Below are positions 16,525-24,851 of a DNA stretch of 64,000 nt, one piece after another. The translations under genes were made by a program, and so were the position numbers. A model generated the notes under the pieces. The model saw only the letters and a list, made by a program, of their open reading frames with translations. It had not been told where the DNA came from and ran no database searches. Source of the DNA: Verrucomicrobiota bacterium. GTDB lineage: Bacteria > Verrucomicrobiota > Verrucomicrobiia > Opitutales > Opitutaceae. The stretch is taken from the NCBI GenBank assembly GCA_023399155.1, contig JAEWQP010000022.1, positions 186,001-250,000 of the forward strand, written 5' to 3'. Numbering within the stretch: position 1 is the stretch's first letter; each line of letters opens with the position of its first letter.

Positions 16525-17283
16525 CTATTCGGGCCGTTGCAGCAGCCAGGCGTCCTGGTGCGGATTGCCCAGCGCGCCCTCGGCCACAAACTCCATCACA
16601 TCCAGACCTGCGCCTGGCGCGAGTCTCTCGCGCACGAACGCGGGAGGATGAAAGGTGGCGCAGCGGTTTTTCCCCTCGCTTTCGCCGGACCAGACCACGG
16701 TCTCGCCGCGCTGAAAGCGGGCGCGATCCTCACCGCTGAGCTTGTCCAGGTAGCGATCGCCATGCGTGGTGATGACGATCCATCCGCCCGGGCGCGTGAT
16801 GCGACGCAGTTCCGCGAGCCACGCGTGCTGCAGGCGCTCGCTCAGGTGGGTGAAGACCGAGAAGGCGTAGATCAGGTCGAAGGCGCCGTCGGCATAGCGG
16901 GTCGGCGGCTCGAGGTGGTTGCGCGAGAATTGCGCCAGGGGCAACGAGTTCCGGCTCCAGCGGATGAGCGTCGGATTGTAGTCCGTGCCGTGAATGCACG
17001 ACTCGGTGGCAAGCGGCGCCACGTGGCGGATGACGCGGCCGCATCCGCAGCCGAAATCAAGGATGCGCGGGAAATCGGCGAGCACGAGCCTGCGTCGCGC
17101 AAGCAACTCGACGAGGGCACGCGCGCCAAGACGTCCGCCTTCCCAGAACCAGGTCGTGTCCTTGGTGCCGGCGACGGCGTGGATCAGGTCCTCGGGCGGA
17201 AAGGGAAGTCCGTCCGGCGCGGCGACCGCGGGCGGAAAAAGCGTGCGGGTGAACTGGGAGAGGGTGGTGCCGAGATCGGCCAT
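16525..17283 (-). CDS. Class I SAM-dependent methyltransferase
   Basis: 252-residue soluble methyltransferase. SAM-binding motif I reads RILDFGCGCGRVIRHV at about 73-88. It is followed by an acidic residue in HGTDYNP (motif II), DLIYAFSVFTHLSE (motif IV) and a post-motif RRITRPGGWIVITTHG. An N-terminal helical extension mentions DTTWFWEGGR. The arrangement fits methyltransferase type 11/25 proteins; the substrate is unknown. Located 87 bp upstream on the minus strand is the globin gene, so the two could be co-transcribed. Confidence 0.88.
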   Translation of the reverse strand: MADLGTTLSQFTRTLFPPAVAAPDGLPFPPEDLIHAVAGTKDTTWFWEGGRLGARALVELLARRRLVLADFPRILDFGCGCGRVIRHVAPLATESCIHGTDYNPTLIRWSRNSLPLAQFSRNHLEPPTRYADGAFDLIYAFSVFTHLSERLQHAWLAELRRITRPGGWIVITTHGDRYLDKLSGEDRARFQRGETVVWSGESEGKNRCATFHPPAFVRERLAPGAGLDVMEFVAEGALGNPHQDAWLLQRPE

Positions 17284-17370
17284 GAGCAGGGAGGCGGGCA
17301 GGGTGAACCCGACCGTGTCCGCAGGTCAACGGAAGAGCCCCGGCACCCATCACCTTCGCATCCGGCCGCC

Positions 17371-17847
17371 TCAGGCCGCCCCGCGCTCGGAGGCGGCCCA
17401 GTTCGCGGCTATCGCCGGTGAACGGCTCGCGGCACTCACGGCGCCGGTGACGATCTCCGCGGTGATCGCTTCGAGCACGTGCGCCCATGCTGCCCGCGTC
17501 TCGGGAGTGAAGGCGGCGCACGTCCGACCCGCCAGGGCCGACATGAGCGCGGCCGAGCCAAGGGCCATATGCTCACGCCGCACGCCGTAGCCTGCGTGCC
17601 GGCCCCCGAGGTTTCGCAGGTGGGCCGCGAAGTTCTCGAAGCGTTCCAGTTCCATCACGATCACGCGCAACGTCGTGACGAACGAGTGACCGAGGTGGCG
17701 CAGGTCGCCGCGGAAAAGCCCGCGCGCCGAGTGATCCAGGGCGAAGAGTTCGCGAAAGTAGGCGGCGGCGAAAGCCTCGGGATCGCCCGTGGCGAGGCGG
17801 AACGATTCGCGCACCAGGGCGATCTCGTGGACGGTAAAAGGACGCAT
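17371..17847 (-). CDS. Single-domain globin (bacterial haemoglobin-like)
   Basis: 158-residue haem protein of the single-domain globin/flavohaemoglobin class, expected to bind O2 or NO in the cytoplasm. The fold is readable: an A-helix VHEIALVRESFRLA, a B/C region AAAYFRELFALDHSARGLFRGD, an E-helix LGHSFVTTLRVIV, and the F-helix NLGGRHAGYGVRREHM with the proximal His. There is no reductase domain. ATG at 17847 (MRPFTVHEI) was preferred over an upstream start that adds 12 non-globin residues. It is transcribed divergently from the PAS kinase at 18009 across 161 bp, which may carry a shared control region. Confidence 0.85.
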   Translation of the reverse strand: MRPFTVHEIALVRESFRLATGDPEAFAAAYFRELFALDHSARGLFRGDLRHLGHSFVTTLRVIVMELERFENFAAHLRNLGGRHAGYGVRREHMALGSAALMSALAGRTCAAFTPETRAAWAHVLEAITAEIVTGAVSAASRSPAIAANWAASERGAA

Positions 17848-18008
17848 CGGGGCATCATCCCAGAACGCGCGTCGCGCCGACATGGGCCGGGCGGTCGCAG
17901 ATGGATCGGGAAAACGGTGTAGGAAACCCCGCGGGGCGTCGGCCGTCGCCGGCCGGGGCCCGGGGAGACGGCTTGCGCTGGAAAACTCCGTGTCGTTTGC
18001 TCTCGCCG

Positions 18009-20408
18009 ATGGCTTCTCCCCCGCCTGCCGGATTTCGTGATCGAGCGCCCGACGCCGAGGCCGACCGATGCGCGCGCCGCATCCTCGAGGCGGCCCTGGA
18101 CGGCGCCATGATGTTCGGGCCGGATGAGTGCCTGATGGCGGTCAACCCGGCCGCAGTCCGGATCTTCGGATTCCCCTCGGCGGACGCCCTGGTGGGCACC
18201 GCCCTGTCTGCGTTGTTGCGCCCGGTCCAGACAACGGGGGCGGCGGGCGCCGGACCTCTCCTGCAGACACCGGGAGGGCCGCAGGTGGGAGCCCGCATCG
18301 AGATGGTGGGGCGCCGTGTCGACGGCACGGAGTTTCCCTGCGAGGTTGCGGTGGTTCACCTCGACGGGGAAGGGGCCTCCTTCGCCGCCTTTGTTCGCGA
18401 CATCACGGAACTGCGCCGCACCGAGACGGAACTGCGCCGCACCAGCGCGGACCTCGAGTCGATGGTCAAGCTCCGCACCGCCGAGCTGACGCATGCGGTG
18501 CATGCGTTCGAGCGTGCCCAGCGCGTCAGCCGGACGGGAAGCATCGAACTCGACCTGCTGTCGGCGGAGCACACGAAATGGTCGCGCCAGATGTACGAGT
18601 TGATGGAGTTCGACCCCGGCGCGGGCACGCCCTCGGTCGAGTCGTTCCTCGCGAGGATCCACCCCGACGACCGTGAAAGGGCGGCGCGGATCATCGACGA
18701 GTCGTTCCGCGGCCACAACTGGGAGCCCCACGATTTTCGCATCGTCCGTGCCGATGGATCCACGCGCTGGATGCGGGGTGCCGCCCATTTCTTCACGAGC
18801 CCCGTCACGGGCCATCCGATGCTCTCGGCGGCGCTCCAGGACATCACCGAGCGCAAGACCATCGAGCTCGAACTCGAGCGCATCACGCAGCGCCTCTCGC
18901 GGGCGCAGCAGGTGGCGCGCATGGGCTTCGTCGACATCGACCGCCGGCAGCACCGGCGCGAATGGTCGCGCGAGATGTATTCACTCTTTGGGTTCGATTG
19001 GTCGCCCGCGCCCCCGGCGCTCGGCGAGATGCTCCAGCGCGTCCACCCTGACGACCGCGAGCGCGTCCATGCGATCATCGACCGCAGCTACGCCACGGGT
19101 GAACTGGCCGGCGCGATCGAGTACCGGCTCCTCCTCCCCGACGGCACGACCCGCTGGGTGCGCAATCTCGCCGAGCATGAGAGCGGGGACCGTGACCGGA
19201 TCATGTCGATCTACCTCGACATCACCGACCTCAAGCTCGCCCAAGAGGCGGAGGAGCACCGCGCCTCCGAGCTCGCGGCCGCGGTCCGCCACCTCGACCG
19301 CACCCGCCTTCGGCTCGAGCGCGCGCAGGCCCTCGCCCGCGTGGGTGACGCCGAGCGCGACCTCGGCACGCGGCACCGGGTGTGGTCGCGGGAGTTGTTC
19401 CTGCTGCACGGTCTCGACCCGGCTGGCGATCCGCCCTCGCGCATGGAGTTCCTTGCCCGCCTGCATCCGGAGGATCATGCCGGCATGGTGGAATGCCTGC
19501 GCGAGGCCGACGAGGGTCGCGAGATACCTCCCTTCGAATACCGCGTGATCCTCCCGTCCGGCGAGGTGCGCTGGTTGCGCGCCTACTCTCAGGCGACTTC
19601 CGATCCGGAGACGGGATCGGTTCGCATCGCCTCCTCGACCCTCGACATCACCGGGCAGAAGGCGGTCGAGCAGGAGATGCACCGCCTGCTCGAGCGGGAG
19701 CGCGAACTCGGCAAGCTCAAGGCGGATTTTCTCCACATGGTCACGCACGAGTACCGCACGCCGCTGGGCATCATCGTATCCGCGGCGGACATCCTCGAGC
19801 GTTACCGCGAGCGGCTCCCGGTCGAGGAATGGAGCGAGCGGATACGCGACATACGCGGCGGCGCGCTGCGGCTAGCCGGGCTCATGGAGGAGGTGCTTTT
19901 CCTCGGCAAGGCCGAGGCCGGCACCGTCCCGCTCGAACTCAAGGCCGTCGACTTCGGCGCCCTCGTCCGCGACGTGGTGCGCGAGGTGGTGACAACCTTC
20001 GGCCCGGAGCGCGACATCCGCATCGCGGTCCAGGATCTGCCGGCCGGGGTCCAGGCCGATGAGAAGCTCCTGCGCCACGTGCTGGTCAACCTTGTCTCGA
20101 ACGCCCTCAAGTACTCACGGCTCGATCAGCCGGTCGGCATCGACGTCGACGTCGACGGCGGGCAGGTCCGCCTCGTCGTGCGCGACGAGGGCATCGGCAT
20201 CCCCGAGGCCGACCAACCGCGGATCTTCGAGATGTTCCGTCGCGCCAGCAATGTGGGCACGGTCTCCGGCACCGGCCTGGGCCTGGTGGTCGTCAAACGT
20301 TGTGTCGAGCTGCATGGCGGCAGCATTGGATTGCGCAGCGCGCCCGGGCACGGTACTGAAGTGACCGTCCGTATTCCCCTGATCCTCCCGTCCTACTCCC
20401 GGCCATGA
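18009..20408 (+). CDS. Multi-PAS sensor histidine kinase, cytosolic
   Basis: 799-residue histidine kinase with no membrane segment, so it probably senses an internal signal. Four PAS/PAC units can be read: about 15-130 (ILEAALDGAMMFG to FVRDITE), 165-290, 300-425 and 440-560. The last three each contain a PAS_3-like R/L-HPDDRERV or HPEDHAGM motif and end in a D-I-T element. HisKA follows with the phosphoacceptor His580 in MVTHEYRTPLGII, then HATPase_c with NLVSNALKYS, DEGIGIPEAD, FEMFRRA and GTGLGLVVVKR. Start ATG at 18009 (MASPPPAGF) gives a compact N-terminus. The stop overlaps the response-regulator start by 4 nt, making the pair a cognate two-component system. Confidence 0.93.
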   Translation: MASPPPAGFRDRAPDAEADRCARRILEAALDGAMMFGPDECLMAVNPAAVRIFGFPSADALVGTALSALLRPVQTTGAAGAGPLLQTPGGPQVGARIEMVGRRVDGTEFPCEVAVVHLDGEGASFAAFVRDITELRRTETELRRTSADLESMVKLRTAELTHAVHAFERAQRVSRTGSIELDLLSAEHTKWSRQMYELMEFDPGAGTPSVESFLARIHPDDRERAARIIDESFRGHNWEPHDFRIVRADGSTRWMRGAAHFFTSPVTGHPMLSAALQDITERKTIELELERITQRLSRAQQVARMGFVDIDRRQHRREWSREMYSLFGFDWSPAPPALGEMLQRVHPDDRERVHAIIDRSYATGELAGAIEYRLLLPDGTTRWVRNLAEHESGDRDRIMSIYLDITDLKLAQEAEEHRASELAAAVRHLDRTRLRLERAQALARVGDAERDLGTRHRVWSRELFLLHGLDPAGDPPSRMEFLARLHPEDHAGMVECLREADEGREIPPFEYRVILPSGEVRWLRAYSQATSDPETGSVRIASSTLDITGQKAVEQEMHRLLERERELGKLKADFLHMVTHEYRTPLGIIVSAADILERYRERLPVEEWSERIRDIRGGALRLAGLMEEVLFLGKAEAGTVPLELKAVDFGALVRDVVREVVTTFGPERDIRIAVQDLPAGVQADEKLLRHVLVNLVSNALKYSRLDQPVGIDVDVDGGQVRLVVRDEGIGIPEADQPRIFEMFRRASNVGTVSGTGLGLVVVKRCVELHGGSIGLRSAPGHGTEVTVRIPLILPSYSRP

Positions 20409-21034
20409 GCAAAAAGCACCGGATCCTGGTGATTGAAGATGAGAGCCGCATGCGGGCCAACCTCGCGACCATCCTGCGCATGGAAGGCTTCGAGTCGATC
20501 GAAGCCGCCGACGGCGCCGCAGGTGTGGACGCGGCCCGGCGTTTCCTCCCCGACCTGATTCTCTGCGACATCTCGATGCCGCGCATGGATGGCCATGCCG
20601 TGCTGGCGGCGCTGCGGGCCGAGCCCGCCACGGCGCGCATCCCCCTGATTTTTCTCACCGCGCGCGGCGACAAGGCCGACGTGCGCGGCGGCATGAATCT
20701 CGGCGCCGACGACTATCTCGTGAAGCCCGTCGAGATCGACGAACTGCTCAGCGCGATCCAGGCCCGCCTGGAACGCCGGCAGCAACTGGCGCCCGAGGCG
20801 AAGCCACGGGTCGAACCGACCCCCGCGATGCTCCTCTCGCTCGGCCTGACCGAACGCGAGGCCGAGGTCCTGTTCTGGACGGCCCAGGGGAAGACCAACC
20901 CCGAACTCTGCGTGCTGCTCGACCTGCAGCTCACGACCGTGAAGAAGCACCTCGCGAGCATTTACCAGAAGCTGAGTGTGGAAAACCGCACCGCCGCCGC
21001 GGCGATGGCGCTGGAAAAGTTCAACGCGATGTAG
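20405..21034 (+). CDS. Response regulator with LuxR-type HTH
   Basis: 209-residue DNA-binding response regulator. Receiver domain 1-125: acidic pair E11/D12, phosphoacceptor Asp55 in LILCDISMPRMDG, Thr in FLTARG and Lys107 in DYLVKPVE. A short linker is followed by a LuxR/GerE helix-turn-helix at about 145-205 (LTEREAEVLFWTAQGKTNPE, LTTVKKHLASIYQKLSVENR). Translationally coupled to the PAS kinase by an ATGA overlap. Target genes cannot be identified from the sequence; the divergent globin is one candidate. Confidence 0.95.
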   Translation: MSKKHRILVIEDESRMRANLATILRMEGFESIEAADGAAGVDAARRFLPDLILCDISMPRMDGHAVLAALRAEPATARIPLIFLTARGDKADVRGGMNLGADDYLVKPVEIDELLSAIQARLERRQQLAPEAKPRVEPTPAMLLSLGLTEREAEVLFWTAQGKTNPELCVLLDLQLTTVKKHLASIYQKLSVENRTAAAAMALEKFNAM

Positions 21035-21192
21035 CGGGCGGGGACGCGCTGGCCGCACCGGGCGCCCGGCGATGCTGCGGGCCGGAGGTCGCGGCATGGG
21101 CCGATCGGCCCGGGTCAGCCGGGCCATGGAGCACGGGGTGGATCTGACGTATCTTTCTGGTGTCGGATGCCACGCCATCCGCCGGCCCCAGC

Positions 21193-21432
21193 ATGAAAGT
21201 CCCCGCCATCTTCCTGGGCATCCAGCCCGGATTCCTCGACCTCCAGCCCGTGGAGCTCTTCACGCTCCTCGCGCCGCTGGGCGTGCATCCGGCGGGGTCG
21301 ACAGTATCGCGACAGACGCTGGAGGCCCACGGCTACCGCATCGAATTCCTCCAGCCCTCCGCGGCCGGCAGCCGCTCCACATCCATCTTCGCGGAGATCT
21401 CGCGCGTCGCACCCGGAGTCTGCCTGGCCTGA
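21193..21432 (+). CDS. Small hypothetical protein, 79 aa
   Basis: Not recognised. ATG at 21193 gives MKVPAIFLGIQPGFLDLQP. The protein is mildly hydrophobic without a clear TM helix, and continues with TVSRQTLEAHGYRIEFLQPS. It ends 24 bp before another small hypothetical gene on the same strand, suggesting a small co-transcribed pair. Coding potential rests on GC-rich third positions and this spacing only. Confidence 0.5.
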   Translation: MKVPAIFLGIQPGFLDLQPVELFTLLAPLGVHPAGSTVSRQTLEAHGYRIEFLQPSAAGSRSTSIFAEISRVAPGVCLA

Positions 21433-21456
21433 CAGGCATCGCTGAACCGGTCACCC

Positions 21457-21912
21457 ATGCCCCACCGCTCCTGCCCGCCCCTGATCGAAGCCCCGGTCTC
21501 CAACGCTGTCGCCGAGTATGTCACGCTCGGGTACGTCGAGGCACATGACGCCGTGCTCGATCTCGACTATGCGTTCATCGCCTACAAGGAGACCTCGCGC
21601 GCGACCGGCGAGTGGCGGGTTCGTATCCGTTCATCGAGGACGGGCGGCGCCGTCCTCGAGCCGCTCCTGATGGCCTACAACGCACGGGTGGCCGCGGGCG
21701 AGGGCCGCACGTGGTTCAGCTGGGGCTACTCGCTCGAGCCCAGCGCGGGCGATCCGCGCCTGATCCAGTTCCGTGTCCACGTGCGCGAGGCCCGGCCCTC
21801 CGAGGTGGAGGTGATGGTGCGTCTCCGCCGTGCCGACCACAGCCCGGGCGAGATGCACTCGTTCCGCTTTGACTGGCCGCGCGACGACATCGCGGGCTCG
21901 CAGGCCGCGTGA
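21457..21912 (+). CDS. Hypothetical protein, 151 aa
   Basis: Not recognised. A soluble protein with alternating hydrophobic/charged strands (YVEAHDAVLDLDYAFIAYK, IQFRVHVREARPSEVEVMVRL), suggesting a beta-rich fold. No signal peptide, Cys pair or known motif was seen. It follows the 79-aa hypothetical closely and converges with the GH127 gene 24 bp away. Confidence 0.55.
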   Translation: MPHRSCPPLIEAPVSNAVAEYVTLGYVEAHDAVLDLDYAFIAYKETSRATGEWRVRIRSSRTGGAVLEPLLMAYNARVAAGEGRTWFSWGYSLEPSAGDPRLIQFRVHVREARPSEVEVMVRLRRADHSPGEMHSFRFDWPRDDIAGSQAA

Positions 21913-21936
21913 GCGACGACGGCCGGTGTCCGTCGC

Positions 21937-24438
21937 CTACTCCACCGTCCACTCCAGGAGCCCGACGGCGGACCCCTCCCGTGGCACCAGTTCGAGCCGC
22001 AGCGCCCGCGTCGTCACCGGCTGAAAATCGACGCGGTTGAACGTGTCGAGGGCCGTCCCCGGCGTATCCGAGGTCTCGACCGGCTTCCACTGCCCCCCGT
22101 CGTGGTGAAGGATGCGCCAGGATTGCGGCGCATGATCATGACGCCATGGATACGGAGAGTCGTACCAATAGGCCGCGACGCGCGACACCTTCGCCGGTTT
22201 TGCGAAATGGTATTCGATCCAGGCGGCGGCCTCCCCCGGGGCGCATGCGATGTGCGCGTGGAGGTGGGACTCGTCGCGCGAGGAAGCGACGGGGGCGAGA
22301 TCGTTCGCCGCCCGCGCGTTCCCACCGGCGGACTGGCTCACCCGGCTGCTCGATGCGAGTGTCGGAAGCGGACGGATCCAGGTGACGGCGGGATCGCGCG
22401 GCAGCCAGACGAGCATTTCGGCCGGTCCGCGGTTTGCCCACGTCGCGTAGGGGATGGCGGTGAACGGGCCCTCCGTGAGCCGCACGCCTCCGTCGGCCTT
22501 CCGGTGTGCGCGCGTCGCCCGGCCGGTGACGGCGACCACGCCGCCGAGCAGGTCGGGACGAAAGGCCGCATGCAGGCCGGAGCTGTCATCGAGCGTGATG
22601 TTGAGCACCTCGCCGCCGGGGTTGTCGTGGCCCTCGAGCGCAAACACGATGGGTCCGCGCTGCAGCGCCACGCGTCCCCGGTCGGCCTCCACCTCCGGCC
22701 GCGCCACCACGCGCCGCACCGGCATCGGCAGTGTGAGCGTGATCACGTCCTGCGCCACCCAGACGCGGCGGATCGTCAGGTAGCCGCGTTGCAGGCGGAG
22801 CGGCACGGGCTCGCCGTTGACGCTTACGGTAGGTACGGCACCTTCCGTGTTCGCGAAACGGTAGAGCCCGCCCGTCACGGCCTCGCCGCGGGCCCACCCG
22901 GGAATGCGGAGCATGAGCGCGAAGTCGCCGCCCTGCTCGGGAGGTGCGACCGAGAGCCTGACCTCGCCGTGCCAGGGGTGGCCCGTCTCCTGCGTGATCC
23001 CCACCGTGCGTCCATCGCCGAGGGCGAACCGGCTCGTGCCGGCCACGTAGAGATTCACGTAAACCGCGTCGGACCGGACGGCGTAGACGTGGCCCGGCAC
23101 CGTCGGGAGAAATCGCGCGATGTTGCCCGGGCAGCACGCGCAGCCGAACCATGGGCTGCGCTCATGCGCGCCGAACGACTCGAGCGGGTTGGGATAGAAG
23201 AAGGTCCTGCCATCGAGGGCGACGCCCGCGAGGACCGCGTTGTAGAGCGTGCGCTCCAGGACGTCGATGAATCGTGCGTCGCCGGTGAGCAGGAACATGC
23301 GGTGGTTCCAGAAAACCTTGCCGATCGAGGCGCAGGTTTCGTTGTAGGCGGTGAGGTTTGGCAGTTCGTAGGGCTGCCCGAACGACTCGCCCTCCCGGCG
23401 TGCACCGATCCCGCCGGTGAGGTAAAGCTTGCGCGTGACGACGTCCTCCCAGATCCGGTTGAGCGCCGGGGGATGGCGGGGGTCTCCGGTGAGCGCGGCC
23501 ACGTCGGTCATTCCTGAATACATGTAGGTCGCGCGCACCGCGTGCCCCACCGCCTCCGCCTGCTCGATCACGGGCGCGTGGGACTGGTTGTACGCTTCAC
23601 CTGCGCGCGGCAGGCTGCCCGGCCCGCGCGCGTCGAGCAGGAGTTTCGCGAGCCGGAGGTAGCGCTCATCCTGGGTCGCGCGGTAGAGCCGGACCAGGGC
23701 CATCTCGGTGATCTGGTGGCCGGGCCAGATGGTCGGACTGCCCGAGCCGAAGGTGCGGACGAGCAGGTTGGCGGACTTAATCGCCACGTCGAGCAATGAG
23801 CGTTTGCCGGTGGCCTGGAAGTGCGCCACCGCCGCCTCGTAGAGATGCCCGAGATTGTAGAGTTCGTGGCTTGCGTCGGTCTCAAGCTCCCAGCGTTCGC
23901 TCCCGGCCCACGGATGCGGTGCGTCGGGCGCGAGGGTTCGCGCGGTGTAGAGGTAGCCGTCGGGCTCCTGCGCGCTGGAGATGAGTTCGATCAGCGCATC
24001 CAGCGTGGCTTCGAGTTCGGGGTCGGGATGCGCCGCGAGGGCGTACGATGTGCCTTCGATCACCTTGTAGAGATCGGTGTCGTCGAACGGGAACCCCGGC
24101 GGCGTCCGGTCCTCGAGCGTCTCGCCCCGCAACGCCGCCGCGGCGCGCGCGAAATTGTTCATGCGCCCCGACACCTCGCACTGGCGGAGCGCGAAGGGAA
24201 TCGTGGCGGTCCGGTTCGTCTCGAGGCGCGGGCGCCAGAAGTTGTCGTCAAGGCGAACGGCCGTGAACACCACGGGCTTGATCGGGTAGTCGGCGACGGC
24301 GAGGGGCTCGACGCGGGGCGGGCCGACCACGGGCGGTGTATCGGCGAGCGCGGCGGCGGTGGCGTCCTGCGCGTACCCGAGGGCGCAGGCGCCGCACGCG
24401 GCCGCGGTGGCGGCGACGGAGCGGAGCACGGACGGCAT
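21937..24438 (-). CDS. Secreted GH127 (DUF1680) beta-L-arabinofuranosidase-like protein
   Basis: 833-residue exported enzyme, predicted to cleave beta-L-arabinofuranosides of plant glycans. Signal peptide at about 1-23. The alpha/alpha-barrel carries the hallmark zinc/nucleophile residues: YNETCASIGK (Glu and Cys equivalent to E338/C340 of HypBA1) and GCACCPGNIAR (equivalent to the C417 nucleophile and C418). A DDTDLYKVIEG block and SGAQ-type substrate residues precede them. Beta-sandwich domains follow, and the last 150 residues (WIEYHFAKPAKVSRVAAYWY, SWRILHHDGGQWKPV) resemble an F5/8-type carbohydrate-binding module. Monocistronic by spacing. Confidence 0.9.
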   Translation of the reverse strand: MPSVLRSVAATAAACGACALGYAQDATAAALADTPPVVGPPRVEPLAVADYPIKPVVFTAVRLDDNFWRPRLETNRTATIPFALRQCEVSGRMNNFARAAAALRGETLEDRTPPGFPFDDTDLYKVIEGTSYALAAHPDPELEATLDALIELISSAQEPDGYLYTARTLAPDAPHPWAGSERWELETDASHELYNLGHLYEAAVAHFQATGKRSLLDVAIKSANLLVRTFGSGSPTIWPGHQITEMALVRLYRATQDERYLRLAKLLLDARGPGSLPRAGEAYNQSHAPVIEQAEAVGHAVRATYMYSGMTDVAALTGDPRHPPALNRIWEDVVTRKLYLTGGIGARREGESFGQPYELPNLTAYNETCASIGKVFWNHRMFLLTGDARFIDVLERTLYNAVLAGVALDGRTFFYPNPLESFGAHERSPWFGCACCPGNIARFLPTVPGHVYAVRSDAVYVNLYVAGTSRFALGDGRTVGITQETGHPWHGEVRLSVAPPEQGGDFALMLRIPGWARGEAVTGGLYRFANTEGAVPTVSVNGEPVPLRLQRGYLTIRRVWVAQDVITLTLPMPVRRVVARPEVEADRGRVALQRGPIVFALEGHDNPGGEVLNITLDDSSGLHAAFRPDLLGGVVAVTGRATRAHRKADGGVRLTEGPFTAIPYATWANRGPAEMLVWLPRDPAVTWIRPLPTLASSSRVSQSAGGNARAANDLAPVASSRDESHLHAHIACAPGEAAAWIEYHFAKPAKVSRVAAYWYDSPYPWRHDHAPQSWRILHHDGGQWKPVETSDTPGTALDTFNRVDFQPVTTRALRLELVPREGSAVGLLEWTVE

Positions 24439-24500
24439 GGAAGGAGGAAAGGACCGCCAGTCTCCCGCTGATGCGGAGACGGATCAATCCCGGAGAAACC

Positions 24501-24827
24501 TCAGGCCGGGCAACGGCTGTAGAGCCACCAGCGCGATTTTGCGCTGCGGCCGGAACCCGGCTGGCGCTGGAAGTAGAGTTTCATCGTCGACCCGTCGTCG
24601 ACCCGCACCTCGAGCCAGTGCCGGCGGAGGTAAAGCTCGCCGCTCCCGTGAGTGCGGTCGGGATCGTATTCCTTGCGCCGCGACAGGACTCGCACGACGG
24701 CGTACTGGGTGCCACGCCACGCGAAGCGCATCGGCAGCGCAGGCTCGCCCAGCGCAGCCGTCGATGGATCGAGAAACGCCGGGTCGGGCACAATCGCCTC
24801 GCTGATGAATTCCTCGTGACTGGCCAT
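24501..24827 (-). CDS. DUF6504 family protein
   Basis: 108-residue cytoplasmic protein of unknown function. The pattern EEFISEAIVPDPAFLD, GEPALPMRFAWRGTQYAVVRVL, HGSGELYLRRHWLEVRV, MKLYFQRQPG and a terminal RWWLYSRC matches the conserved layout I associate with DUF6504 proteins. It lies 24 bp downstream of the glycosyltransferase-like gene at 24852 on the same strand, so co-transcription is likely. No catalytic residues can be assigned. Confidence 0.75.
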   Translation of the reverse strand: MASHEEFISEAIVPDPAFLDPSTAALGEPALPMRFAWRGTQYAVVRVLSRRKEYDPDRTHGSGELYLRRHWLEVRVDDGSTMKLYFQRQPGSGRSAKSRWWLYSRCPA

Positions 24828-24851
24828 GAGCGGGTCGATCCGCCGGTAACG

